Positions 33,409 through 42,478 of a stretch of 64,000 bases of DNA are shown piece by piece (the stretch's first letter is position 1; the number at the start of each line of letters is the position of its first letter). The stretch lies in the NCBI RefSeq assembly GCF_019050325.1, contig NZ_VOMB01000021.1:186001-250000 (forward strand), given 5' to 3'. The position numbers were made by a program, and so were the translations under genes. The stretch comes from [Mycobacterium] fortunisiensis (GTDB lineage: Bacteria > Actinomycetota > Actinomycetes > Mycobacteriales > Mycobacteriaceae). The notes below the pieces were generated by a model. That model searched no databases. It was not told where the DNA came from and saw only the letters and a list, made by a program, of their open reading frames with translations.

Positions 33409-34631
33409 TGCCGTACGCCGTCATCGATTTCGAGACAACCGGCGTCGTGCCGGAGCGCACGGATCGGGTGGTCGAGGTCGGGATCGTGTTGACCGACGAC
33501 ACCGGCCGCATCGAGGAGGAGTGGACTACCCTCGTCAATCCCCACCGCGATCTGGGGCCGACGAACATCCACGGCATCGCGGCCGCCGATGTCACCGAAG
33601 CTCCGGTCTTCGCCGATATCAGCGATCACATCCTGGGCATGCTGGACGGCCGGGTCGTGGTCGCTCACAATGCCTCCTTCGACATGCGGTTCCTGCACCG
33701 CGAACTGCAGCTGGCCCGCTACGACATTGCCGAACGGCCGAAGGCATTGTGCTCGATGAAGTGGGCCGGCCGCATGATGGGCGCGGCCAAACTCGCGCAT
33801 TGTTGTGAGGCACTCGGCATTTCGCTGGTCGACGCACATTCCGCGCTGGGTGATGCCCACGCGACAGCCGAACTGCTGTCACACCTGATCGGCACCTGTT
33901 GCACTTCGCCGGAGTGGCATGCCGATCACCTGCGGTGTTCGACGTTCACCTGGCCGTCCCGGTTACGCCGGGCCATGCAGGTGAGCGCAGTTCGTCGCGG
34001 CCATGCCGCCGCCGATGGTCATTCCTGGTTGAAGTCGGTGCTGCGGGCCGCCTGGATTCCCGGAAATCCCGAGAACGAGGCCGCTTACATGATGGTGTTG
34101 GACAACGCGCTGCTGGACCGCACCATCTCCCGATCCGAGGGCAAGCAGCTGCTCGCCACCGCGGAGGAGGCCGGGCTCTCCCGCGGCACCGTCGCGCAGC
34201 TGCACCAGGACTACCTGCGGGCTGTGGCCACCGAAGCGCTGGCCGACGGTGTGGTGACCGATGAGGAACGTGCTGAGTTAGATGCTGTCGCAACGGCATT
34301 GGGACTCGGCGCGCCCTACGTCAATGAAGCGTTGGACTGGGCCAAGGACAACGCGAACGACATGGGCGCCGACGCCCCCGGGTTCGCGCTGCGCCCCGGT
34401 GACCGGGTCGTCTTCACTGGCGAGATGAGCCGCCCCCGCGACGAATGGGTCGCCGAGATCTGCGCGGCAGGCCTTGCGACCGGAGGGATCAGCAAGTCGA
34501 CCCGACTCGTGGTTACCGCAGACCCGGATTCCCTGAGCAGGAAGGCCGTCAAAGCCCGGCAGTACGGCATCCCCGTCGTCGATGAGACGACCTTCGCGAG
34601 GTTCTTCGCCAGCTACCAGGCCACCTACTGA
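33408..34631 (+). CDS. DEDDh exonuclease (DnaQ-like) with TerB-like and BRCT domains
   Basis: This 407-residue protein opens with the epsilon-type 3'-5' exonuclease motifs: DFETTG (residues 7-12), AHNASFD near 86, and HSALGDAHA near 147 with the catalytic His and Asp. The middle part (about 220-300) resembles TerB, with the pattern ADGVVTDEERAELDAVA. The C-terminus (about 325-405), with DRVVFTGEMSRPRDEW and ARQYGIPVVDETTF, is a BRCT domain. Its ATG overlaps the hsdS stop, so it is made together with the methyltransferase complex. It may degrade DNA ends made by the restriction enzyme, or act as a separate defence factor. Confidence 0.87.
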   Translation: MPYAVIDFETTGVVPERTDRVVEVGIVLTDDTGRIEEEWTTLVNPHRDLGPTNIHGIAAADVTEAPVFADISDHILGMLDGRVVVAHNASFDMRFLHRELQLARYDIAERPKALCSMKWAGRMMGAAKLAHCCEALGISLVDAHSALGDAHATAELLSHLIGTCCTSPEWHADHLRCSTFTWPSRLRRAMQVSAVRRGHAAADGHSWLKSVLRAAWIPGNPENEAAYMMVLDNALLDRTISRSEGKQLLATAEEAGLSRGTVAQLHQDYLRAVATEALADGVVTDEERAELDAVATALGLGAPYVNEALDWAKDNANDMGADAPGFALRPGDRVVFTGEMSRPRDEWVAEICAAGLATGGISKSTRLVVTADPDSLSRKAVKARQYGIPVVDETTFARFFASYQATY

Positions 34632-34711
34632 CGCGGCCCGTAGAGCCGATTTGATCCACCCCTGCCGGCGTTCGCCTCAGGGTTCGACTTCATGATGTCA
34701 CAAGGGGTTCC

Positions 34712-35338
34712 ATGACGATCAATGCCGATGTGGTGGCGCTCATCAACAAGCAGGGCGACAGGCTCGCGATCTGGCACGTGGTGATCGACCCGAGCTGGCC
34801 CATGAGCCGGCTGTGCGGGGCGTGGGTTGACACCGTGGCTCCGGCGCTCTCCCAGCAGCGGTATCTGCTGCCGTTCGATGATCGCCTACCCGAAGACCTG
34901 GACCACCTCACGCCCGACAGCGCCGGCATGCTGGATGCCAACGCCACCCGCGAAGCGATCGAAGCCGTCATCGACAAATTGGAGGCGCGGCACAAGGAGT
35001 CGCTCACCAAGGCCGGTAAGCCGCGCGCTCCGATCACCTGGCCGCGCCTGCCCGCACCGTTGGATTGGGCGAGCCTCCCGGCACCTCCCCGAGGCGTGGC
35101 CGACGACCCGTTGACCAGCGAGACGATCGCCGTCGCCGGCTGGGTCTCCCAGCTGGCCGACACCTGGTCCGGCATCGAGGTAATCCGACTGTCCCGTGAC
35201 TACCTCGCCGACGAGGACGTAACGCCGCGCCCGATGCCCGTCGTCCTGCGCAGCGAAACCCCGTCAGCAGTACTCGCGGCCCCAGGTGAATTGGATGTGC
35301 CGTGCCTGTCGCCCACTCTGTCGTGGCACGACAACTGA
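34712..35338 (+). CDS. Hypothetical protein of the restriction island
   Basis: This 208-residue soluble protein has ATG at 34712 after AAGGGG. I do not recognise it. The middle contains a lysine-rich helix (AVIDKLEARHKESLTKAGKP) and a proline-rich link. Tryptophans are frequent. It lies 80 bases behind the exonuclease gene and directly before a decayed second exonuclease gene. It may once have been paired with that exonuclease. Confidence 0.6.
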   Translation: MTINADVVALINKQGDRLAIWHVVIDPSWPMSRLCGAWVDTVAPALSQQRYLLPFDDRLPEDLDHLTPDSAGMLDANATREAIEAVIDKLEARHKESLTKAGKPRAPITWPRLPAPLDWASLPAPPRGVADDPLTSETIAVAGWVSQLADTWSGIEVIRLSRDYLADEDVTPRPMPVVLRSETPSAVLAAPGELDVPCLSPTLSWHDN

Positions 35339-35354
35339 TCAGGAGAACAGGCAC

Positions 35355-35901
35355 ATAGATTTCGTCGCAATCGATTTCGAAACGCCAACCCCAACTATGC
35401 ATCGGTGTGCGCGAAGGGCTGGGCGACCGCAAGTAACGGCGTCGTAGCCGACCAGGGATCGTGGTTGTGTCGGCCGCCGGCGGGGCTGGAGGAATTCGGC
35501 CCGTACAACGTCCGAGTACACGGCATCACCGCCGAAACCGTCGCCGACCAGCCGACATTCGCCGAGCGGGTACCCGAGCTGCTCGAACGCCTCAGCACAC
35601 GGCTGCCCATCGTGGCACATAATGCGGTCTTCGACATCGGAGTTCTGGAGCAGGCACTGGCCACCTGCGGACAGTCTCGACCAGCGATCCCCCACCACTG
35701 CACGAGGGACTGGGCGAAACGGCTGATACAGCTCCCAAGTACACCCTGCCCCAGGTTTGTGCGCATCTCGGCGTCGTTCTGGGCAAGCATCATGACGCCG
35801 GGGACGATGCCCACGCTGCCGCGCTGGTTGCGATCCGACTCGCAGAATCCGTCGGAGCCTCGACCATTGCCGAGTTGGACGCGGCCTCGTTTCAGGTGTA
35901 G
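35355..35901 (+). pseudogene. DEDDh exonuclease (DnaQ-like), degenerate
   Basis: The sequence reads DFVAIDFET, then after one missing base NPNYASVCAKGWATASNGVV, then HGITAETVADQPTF and IVAHNAVFDIGVL, and after a second missing base near 35730 TAPKYTLPQVCAHLGVVLGK and HHDAGDDAHAAALV to the stop at 35901. All DEDDh motifs are present in pieces. The codon at the expected start, behind AGGAGAACAGG, is ATA. Two single-base losses and a lost start make this a dead gene. Confidence 0.8.
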
Positions 35902-35902
35902 G

Positions 35903-36541
35903 TCACCCAACGACGGTGATGTCAAAGTCGTTGGCCAGCTGCATCACCCGTTCGTAGCCCTCCCCGAGGAAAAGCGGCAGCGGCGGCTGGTCAGGTTCAG
36001 GGCGCAGGTGCTCGAACCGGTTGACCCGATCGCCCCACAGCATCACGGCGATCGAGTCGTTGAATTGCCTTGATCTCCAGGCTAATCCATGGAACTCGTC
36101 ACCGTACTCGTAGAGCGCTCTGCTCCATTCCGCCGTGCGGGGATAATGCCGGGCGCCCGACTCGATCAACTCGCCATGGGTGATCTGCAGTCGTCGGAGG
36201 CCGGCGCCGTGCAATTCGACGAGGTTCAGTGGAATCGTCGGAATGATGGTCGAGAGCACCTGGTGCACCAGATTTTTACGCTGGATTCGGCGCCCGCCCC
36301 CACGAACGGGCACGTCATGGAGGACCGTCTCCGACAACGCTCCCGCGTCCATGTCCGCGCCGTAGAGCGTCGGCACCACAGCCGATTCACGATAGATCGG
36401 GCGGAAGCGTCGCGAAACCTCGCTGCCGTTGAACTCGGTAGCACCCATTCGAATGTCGTGCACCCGCACGATTGGTTGGCCGGCCGGCCAGGGGTGCACC
36501 CGAGGCTTCGGTAAGCGCCTCGGCACATCCGGCACGCGCAC
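35903..36541 (-). CDS. RES-domain toxin (MbcT-like NAD-consuming enzyme)
   Basis: This 212-residue protein has the RES fold: Arg45/Arg47 in SRRFRPIY, Tyr60 in PTLYGADMDAGALSE with Glu71, and Ser167 in HGLAWRSRQF, the order R-Y-E-S used by RES toxins to bind and phosphorolyse NAD+ (M. tuberculosis MbcT is the studied example). It lies 6 bases behind the Xre-type antitoxin gene on the minus strand, antitoxin first. The start is GTG at 36541, without a strong ribosome binding site; a GTG at 36535 is possible. No key residue is missing. Confidence 0.82.
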   Translation of the reverse strand: MRVPDVPRRLPKPRVHPWPAGQPIVRVHDIRMGATEFNGSEVSRRFRPIYRESAVVPTLYGADMDAGALSETVLHDVPVRGGGRRIQRKNLVHQVLSTIIPTIPLNLVELHGAGLRRLQITHGELIESGARHYPRTAEWSRALYEYGDEFHGLAWRSRQFNDSIAVMLWGDRVNRFEHLRPEPDQPPLPLFLGEGYERVMQLANDFDITVVG

Positions 36542-36547
36542 CGGCCG

Positions 36548-37219
36548 CTACACCCCGACCCCGTCGAAGGCATGGCCCGCAGCGACCACCACATCGTCGG
36601 CCGCCCCCACCAGCAGATCGACCGGCCTACGGTCGTCGAGCCAACCGGTCCGCGAGGTAAACCACAGCGCGGTCTCCCAGCCATCCAAACCGTAGGGTTC
36701 GAGCACCTTCAACACCCGCTGGATGACTGGCCTCGGATTCCCGTCAGTGCCGAACTGGAACGCGGGATAGGCGCGAGCGCCCAGATGCTCGACGGCAAAG
36801 ATGCGGCCCTCGGCGAGCCAACGCGAGGCCGTCGCGAAACGATTGCGGGCTCGCGAACCCGACAGGTCGGCAACCCGCTCGCCACTGTAGAGGCCGAACT
36901 CATCGATGAGTTCCTGGCGCGCGTCGGCATTTCTCTGTGCCTGCTGGGCGGCCTGGACCGACACCGTGCGCCGGGTGAACATGGCGTTGACCAGGTTCTC
37001 CGTCTGAATCTTCTCGCTGGTGACCAACTGCAGAAGCTGGGTGAGCTGTCCCGCCGTCCCCGCCTCCAGGGCAGCCACCATCACCACATCGTTGGCGCCC
37101 GGGTTGAGCTCTTTGATCTGCGGGACAAGTTCGGAGAACGCGACCTGTTGCTCGTCGACGAGGATCGATTTGTCATCTTTCGCCGACGTGAGTCGAATGA
37201 TATCGATCTGTTTACTCAT
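36548..37219 (-). CDS. Xre/MbcA/ParS-type antitoxin with a long N-terminal extension
   Basis: This 223-residue protein ends in the MbcA/ParS toxin-binding domain (about 150-223): RNRFATASRWLAEGRIFAVE, GNPRPVIQRVLKVLEPYGLD and GWETALWFTSRTGWLDDRRP. M. tuberculosis MbcA is about half this length; here some 110 N-terminal residues precede it, partly helical, and a repressor helix-turn-helix is plausible in ERVADLSGSRARNRF. ATG at 37219 was chosen; GTG at 37228 is the alternative. It is divergent from the Phd/PIN pair. Confidence 0.78.
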   Translation of the reverse strand: MSKQIDIIRLTSAKDDKSILVDEQQVAFSELVPQIKELNPGANDVVMVAALEAGTAGQLTQLLQLVTSEKIQTENLVNAMFTRRTVSVQAAQQAQRNADARQELIDEFGLYSGERVADLSGSRARNRFATASRWLAEGRIFAVEHLGARAYPAFQFGTDGNPRPVIQRVLKVLEPYGLDGWETALWFTSRTGWLDDRRPVDLLVGAADDVVVAAGHAFDGVGV

Positions 37220-37278
37220 GCTACTCACGCTACGCCCACCAGTCTTCGCCGGCCACCTAAAGGGCCTACATTGGCGAT

Positions 37279-37512
37279 ATGAAGACGGTCACCAGCACCG
37301 AGGCAAAAGCTCGGCTGAACGCGCTGCTGGCAGAGGTCGAACGGACCGGCCGATCTGTGACCATCACCAGTCACGGACGTCCGGTCGCCGTGTTGGCACC
37401 GACAGTTGCGCGTCCGCGCACGTTCGGCCAACTGCCACACCTCGTCGTTCCGGACGACTTTGACGAACCGCTTCCCGACGACGAGCTTGATGCCTGGATG
37501 CCCACGTCGTGA
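37279..37512 (+). CDS. Phd/YefM-type antitoxin
   Basis: This 77-residue antitoxin has the Phd N-terminal fold: KTVTSTEAKARLNALLAEVE, then SVTITSHGRPVAVLAP. The C-terminal tail (DEPLPDDELDAWMP) would bind the PIN toxin. ATG at 37279 has no ribosome binding site but lies 6 bases behind TACATT, so the transcript is probably leaderless. Its stop overlaps the toxin start (GTGA). Confidence 0.88.
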   Translation: MKTVTSTEAKARLNALLAEVERTGRSVTITSHGRPVAVLAPTVARPRTFGQLPHLVVPDDFDEPLPDDELDAWMPTS

Positions 37513-37904
37513 CGTCAATCCTGTTGGACACCAACGCGTTACTGTGGCTTGCGTCGACACCGGAAGGAATCACATCCGCTGCGCGCAAGGTACTCGAACA
37601 TCAAGGCAATGAGCTGTTGGTTTCCGCCGTATCAGCATGGGAGGTGGCGATCAAGACGAGAATCGGACGGCTGAACGGCACCCCGCTGTTATCCGCGTGG
37701 GACGACGTCCTGGCAGGTATGAACGCCACCGAGGTGGTTATCAACGCCGCCGATGCCACCATGGCCGGCCAACTCGACTGGGAGCACAAAGACCCGTTCG
37801 ATCGCATGATCGTGGCCCAGGCCGCCCACCGAGGCCTGACCATCACCACCAGTGACAGCCAGGTGGCACAGGGATCGTTGACGCCGGCGCTCCTCACTCG
37901 GTGA
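37509..37904 (+). CDS. PIN-domain ribonuclease toxin (VapC-like)
   Basis: This 131-residue PIN protein keeps all acidic residues: Asp7 in LLDTNALLWL, Glu in SAWEVAIK, Asp in HKDPFDRMIVAQA and Asp in TTSDSQVA. It should cleave an RNA target, often a tRNA, when the antitoxin is lost. It overlaps the Phd antitoxin. A decayed relative of its C-terminal part lies at 43857-43949. Confidence 0.9.
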   Translation: MTSILLDTNALLWLASTPEGITSAARKVLEHQGNELLVSAVSAWEVAIKTRIGRLNGTPLLSAWDDVLAGMNATEVVINAADATMAGQLDWEHKDPFDRMIVAQAAHRGLTITTSDSQVAQGSLTPALLTR

Positions 37905-37935
37905 GGGCTGCTGCACCACTCCGGCTACAGCTAAC

Positions 37936-38499
37936 TCAGACCTTCGGTATCCAACCCGACCACGACGGTGACAACACAAACCCACGCCCCTGAGGATCCT
38001 TACAGGCAGTGGTGCCCTTGTCGTCCACACCGCAGGTCACGCCATACACAGTCAACGTATGAAACGGTGGCAACTCCTTGCCCGTGGGGGGTTTGTCGCA
38101 TGAGGTGTCGCTTGTTTGCCAGACATTCCTCCCAGTACTAATCGCATTTACGCCGTACATCCGCTTCGCAGGATCACATTCGAGTGGAGTAAGCGCTGGG
38201 AGGTTATTGCCCGTACAGCCCGCTGCAGACGAGCGATCGAAGCTACACCTGATCCCGTCGGGTGTGGTGAAGTTGTACGCCGTCGCTGCCGCGTTCGGCC
38301 TTCCGGGAGTCTCGTAATGGACTGCATAATCTTCAGGATTAGCGGCCGTAAACGAACTCATATCGGGGAAATCACCTGCCGCCAACGGTTTGCCAGGGAC
38401 CGCAGGGCCCGGCGTAGGCGGGTCTGCGGCAGCCGTGCACGCCGAAGTCAGTCCAGTTGCTGCAACGAACATAAGCGTCGCAATGAGGCGAATCAGCAT
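37936..38499 (-). CDS. Putative lipoprotein
   Basis: This 187-residue protein starts with MLIRLIATLMFVAATGL and the lipobox-like LTSAC at about residue 20, so it is likely exported and lipidated. The mature part has six cysteines (IRCSFD, AGCTGN, LECDP, TSCDK, VTCGVD, TACKD) that could form three disulphides. It resembles small exported mycobacterial proteins without known function. A GTG at 38535 that overlaps the preceding gene is an alternative start; ATG at 38499 gives a normal signal peptide. It is third in the operon with the EspC-like and DUF4185 genes. Confidence 0.65.
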   Translation of the reverse strand: MLIRLIATLMFVAATGLTSACTAAADPPTPGPAVPGKPLAAGDFPDMSSFTAANPEDYAVHYETPGRPNAAATAYNFTTPDGIRCSFDRSSAAGCTGNNLPALTPLECDPAKRMYGVNAISTGRNVWQTSDTSCDKPPTGKELPPFHTLTVYGVTCGVDDKGTTACKDPQGRGFVLSPSWSGWIPKV

Positions 38500-38531
38500 C
38501 GCGTTCCCATCTCGATCGGTGAAGCTGTGGT

Positions 38532-40192
38532 TCACCGATGTCCTGGTGCAACATTAACGTGAACATCCTGGACGTTATAGTGCACTGGCCCATTGCCGGG
38601 CTGGTACCACTGGCTACCGAATACGCCGAGATCGGTCAGAGTCGACCCGGGCAGGATATATCCGCCATAGGGGCCTGGCACGAAGTTCGGAGACCCTGGG
38701 ACATTACTCATCGCCACAGTTGGATTTGCTCCAATCACGCTTGTCGGGCTGTCGCCGACATGCACCTCTACGGTGAAGTTCTCCGGGTTCCCATCGTGGA
38801 AATTCGGTCCCGCCAACACAGGACGTCCGTCAACTTCTCGGAAACTCAGTTCTCCCCAGGTCTGGCCAGGCGGCGTTATTGCCGTAGTGGCTGGTTGCCC
38901 TGCCGCTCCCCAAGTGTTTTCGGCAGGGTTATAGGGCTGCCAAGCTGAACGGTCGGTGATGTCTGCTGGATCAACCCGATACATGGAAACACCTTGGCTG
39001 CGATCGAAGGCATCAGCAGCGATGTAGACCTTGCCGTCGGTGCCCTGGTAGCCACTAATTTGCGTTGGTGGACTAGAGGTGTTGGTACCCACAGGTGCAT
39101 GACCTGGTCCGGGGTCACCGTTTGGCGTCCACTTCTCATAGCTTCCCGCGACCGGTTGCCAGCCGCCAGCAGGATCGTTGGTGACCTTGACGAGCCACGA
39201 GCCGCCCTTCGGGTTCAGCCCTTCGTGGGTATTGGTGCCGACGACCATCATGTAGGTGTCCTTGCCGACCGTGACGCTGCCAGCTGGCAGGGCGTTATTC
39301 GCCCCAGCGGCAATGGCCTCTTCAGGTAGCGGGAACAGCGTGTTCGGGCCAGGCGACTCGTTCGGCAGTCCGCTGTTGAGATTTGTTCCTGTCAATGGCG
39401 GACCGAAATGGGGTTTGCCGTTCTTGTCGAAGGTCACGGGCACCGCCACCGAGGGGTAATGCGCGTTGCCGGGGCCGCCCACCGCAGGGTTGGCATAGGA
39501 ATCACCGAAAATCGCCACCTTCTTCCCTTGGGCAGCGTGATGACCTCGCCCAGATCGGCAGCCCGAATTCCGGGGATCGCGTCCGGGTTGTCGGTGCCGG
39601 CGACCGGTCCCGTATTCCGCACTTCACCAGGAGCCAGCGGCCCGTCGGTAGGCACGCCGAGCAACTCCGCTAACGACGTCGGCGTGCGCGTAGGTTCGGG
39701 CAGCCCCGTCGCTTTTGCTATCGCGCTTGCCAAATCGGAGTCAATGCGCTGGCCCTCGGCCTCCGCGTCAGCGATCCGCGCCTCCAGGTCAGCGATCTTC
39801 TCCGCCACCCTCGTCTTGGTCTCGTCGTCAAGATCGTCGTAGTTGGATGGGACAATCACCTGGTCTGTTGCCTGATCGACTTCAACGGCGGGCGCTGCAG
39901 CAGCGTCATCGAGAATGGCTTTGACAGTGTTGGCAAGCACCTCCGCGTCGTGCTCCGCACGGTCCATCGCATCGGCCGCCGTAGATAGGTCCCCTGCCTT
40001 GACATCGTGCGCTGCAGCGCTCATCAGCATCGACGTCACTGCTTCCTGCGCGGCTTCACCCTGCCAAGCGGAGGCTTTCACCAATTGCTGGTAGAACTCC
40101 GCGGAGTTCGAATGATTGGCCGACATGGCCCGCGTCGATTTGGCAAGGTCAGCGATCTCCGGCACCCAGTCCCGCAAAACCTTCAATGACAC
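38532..40192 (-). pseudogene. WXG-like/DUF4185 exported protein gene, frameshifted
   Basis: The N-terminal part (40192 to about 39525) encodes an all-helical domain with SNSAEFYQQLVKASAWQGEA and a coiled coil (about residues 125-160), as in type VII secretion-linked proteins. The frame then ends wrongly after VITLPKG. One missing base near 39525 restores LPKGKKVAIFGDSYANP, and the other frame runs to 38532 with SVAVPVTFDKNGKPHFG and VGTNTHEGLNPKGGSWLVKV, a DUF4185-type beta-propeller-like domain. It follows the EspC-like gene by 3 bases. The shift may be real or a sequencing error in a G run. Confidence 0.75.
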
Positions 40193-40195
40193 GGA

Positions 40196-40513
40196 TCACA
40201 ACACCGATCCGGCGTCACTGATCCTTTCGGCGCCACCACGATCGGTGCCCTCATACGCGGTCGCCGCCTCTCGATGCCCTTCGGCGTGCCTGGTGAAGCG
40301 TTCGCCGAACTGTGTGCCATCCGTTTCCCAGGCCGCCAACATCCCCGGCAATGCAGCTGCTGCCGAACCTGCGCCCAGAGTTGCCTGACTTGCCCCCGAA
40401 TGCGCCCTTTCATGCTCAGTGATGAATTCACCGGCATGACCATCGAGACGGTCTGCCGCCATTCGCAGCTCGATCGGATCAACCTTCAGTGGCTCGCTTT
40501 GCACCTCCACCAC
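40196..40513 (-). CDS. EspC-type type VII secretion target
   Basis: This 105-residue helical protein opens with KVDPIELRMAADRLDGHAGEF and continues with two long helices ending in GFxxHAEGHREAATAYE-like sequence, which fits the ESX secretion target family (EspC/DUF2580). Such proteins form hairpin dimers and carry a C-terminal secretion signal (YEGTD resembles YxxxD, at about residues 87-91). GTG at 40513 is the start. It leads an operon with the DUF4185 gene, divergent from the Hsp90-like gene. Confidence 0.8.
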   Translation of the reverse strand: MVEVQSEPLKVDPIELRMAADRLDGHAGEFITEHERAHSGASQATLGAGSAAAALPGMLAAWETDGTQFGERFTRHAEGHREAATAYEGTDRGGAERISDAGSVL

Positions 40514-40702
40514 CCCCTCGCTAATGACTCCAGCTAACTTTCAAGAGTACATCTACGTCCGGTAGTCAAACGACACGAATTTCCTGCCGAATTGTTCCGA
40601 CCAAAACTCATCCCAGGCCAGAAGGAACGAGCACCCGCACTTGTCGGTCCCCCATGCGATCCTGTGCGGTTCTCGAACGAGCCGACATGGGAAGGGCCAG
40701 CA

Positions 40703-42478
40703 ATGCCTGAGCTTCAACAGCAGAACTTCCGAGTGAACCTCGGCGGGGTGATCGCGCTACTCAGCAAGAACCTCTACTCCAGCCCCGGGGTCTATATCCG
40801 CGAGTTGATCCAGAACGCGGTGGACGCGATCGCGGCCCGCGATGCGCTGGGTGAATCCCCGGCCCCGCGTGCGATTTCGATCTCGCCCTACGGGGTGACC
40901 TCGCCGGACTCGCCGGCTGACGAGTTCACCATCACCGATGCCGGCATCGGCGTCAGCGCACAGCAGGTCGAGCAGTTCCTGGCGACCGTCGGCGCCAGCT
41001 CGAAAAGCGATGAGCTGCAGCGCAGTCGTCGTACCTACATCGGTCAATTCGGCATCGGCCTGCTGAGTTGCTTCCTGATCGCCGACGAGATCACGGTCGT
41101 CTCCCGCAGCGCGACCGGTGCGGAGCCGATCAAGTGGGTGGGCCACAGTGACGGCACGTATACGATCCGAACAATCGACGGCGACATTCCCGTCGGCACC
41201 ACCGTGCGGCTGCGGCCCCGTGCGAACATGATCGGCTGGGCTCGGGCCGAACAGGTCAGCCCGCTCGTGCAGAAGTACGCCGAGTTCCTCCCCGTAGCGA
41301 TCACTGTGCTGACAAGCCAAGGCGCCAAGGTTGTTTCGCGAAACTACCCCTGGGCCCACGACTTCGGCGCCCACCGTTCCCAGGTGCAGCAAGGTGTATC
41401 GCCGGTCTACGGCGGTGTCGGGGTAGGCAAGCAGTTCGACGCGATCGAGGTCAACGACGCAGAACTCGGCTTACACGGTGTCGTGTACATCGGCACACCG
41501 TCGCGCCGCTCCAAGTCCGTCGGCCGTAACCGCGTCTACATCAACGACATGCTCGTCGACGAGGCCGAGAACGCGCTGATGCCAGGGTGGGCGTTCTTCG
41601 CCAAGGCCGTGGTGAACTCCACCCAACTGGAGCCCACGGCCAGCCGCGAGACCCTGGTGCACAACGCCGTGTTGACCCGGACTCGACGCAAGCTCGCCGA
41701 CGCGGCCCTGAGCTGGCTGCGCGATCTCGCCGACACGGACCCAGAACGGTTCTCCGAGTTCGTTGCCGACAACGAACTGGACCTTCGTTCCGCCACAACA
41801 GATGGTGTCGCCGCCGAGAACCTCGAGTTGGCCGAGGTGGTCCTGCCGATGCTGACCATGCAGACAACCGAAGGACGCATGCGGTTGATCGACATCGTCG
41901 GCCACAACCCCAACGTCCTCTATGCCGTCTCCGTCAACGAATTTCGTACCATCGCCAGCTTCAACCCGGGCGGGAGAATCGTCGTCAACGCCGGCCACAC
42001 CCTGGACCAGGAAGTGCTGCTGATGCTGCCTCAGGTGCTCGCTGGGGTAACGGTCACGCGCGCTTACCCGGCATCCGAAATAGCTGGGCTGGCATTGCCG
42101 TCGGCTGACGGTGAGGTGCTGGCGCTGGAGCAGCGAGGCACCCAGGCGCTCAACGCGTCCGGCTGCCGCGTGGTGGCGCGCCAGTTCCCTTCGACCGACC
42201 TGCCCGCGGTGTTCATCGGTCACGGGCAGATCGACATGGGCTCGCCCGGCTACGGCGACCTCGCACACATCGTCGTGAACTGGGACAACCGGGCCGTGCA
42301 GGCGCTGACCCGGACCACCGACGACCTGGTGTTCAGCCGGCTCATGCAACTGCTCTACGTCCAGGCTCGAATGGCCGCGCAATGCGACGGCCCCGAGGAT
42401 CGCGTCCTGCTATCGGAGGCGCTCGACGACATCATCCTGCTCGCCGCCGGGGTGGACGGCACAGAGGTCGCCCGATGA
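40703..42478 (+). CDS. Hsp90-family ATPase (HtpG-like)
   Basis: This 591-residue protein has a GHKL ATP-binding domain with Glu34, Asn38 and Asp41 in YIRELIQNAVDAI, DAGIG (79-83) and GQFGIGLLSCF (114-124). The middle domain contains LEPTASRETL with the arginine that contacts ATP in Hsp90. The C-terminal third is diverged from HtpG, and the protein is 30-60 residues shorter than usual. It is not the housekeeping htpG by context. ATG at 40703 follows GAAGGG. Its stop overlaps the start of a TPR-like gene (ATGA), so they are made together, as a chaperone and partner or as a two-gene defence module. Confidence 0.88.
   Translation: MPELQQQNFRVNLGGVIALLSKNLYSSPGVYIRELIQNAVDAIAARDALGESPAPRAISISPYGVTSPDSPADEFTITDAGIGVSAQQVEQFLATVGASSKSDELQRSRRTYIGQFGIGLLSCFLIADEITVVSRSATGAEPIKWVGHSDGTYTIRTIDGDIPVGTTVRLRPRANMIGWARAEQVSPLVQKYAEFLPVAITVLTSQGAKVVSRNYPWAHDFGAHRSQVQQGVSPVYGGVGVGKQFDAIEVNDAELGLHGVVYIGTPSRRSKSVGRNRVYINDMLVDEAENALMPGWAFFAKAVVNSTQLEPTASRETLVHNAVLTRTRRKLADAALSWLRDLADTDPERFSEFVADNELDLRSATTDGVAAENLELAEVVLPMLTMQTTEGRMRLIDIVGHNPNVLYAVSVNEFRTIASFNPGGRIVVNAGHTLDQEVLLMLPQVLAGVTVTRAYPASEIAGLALPSADGEVLALEQRGTQALNASGCRVVARQFPSTDLPAVFIGHGQIDMGSPGYGDLAHIVVNWDNRAVQALTRTTDDLVFSRLMQLLYVQARMAAQCDGPEDRVLLSEALDDIILLAAGVDGTEVAR

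Noticed and set aside
38532..39518. Independent DUF4185 gene starting at 39518
   Set aside because: Its start lacks a ribosome binding site and its sequence continues exactly from the upstream frame after one base is restored.
40703..42478. Housekeeping htpG
   Set aside because: Shorter length, diverged C-terminal part, overlap with a TPR-like gene and island context argue against it, although a whole-genome check is needed.
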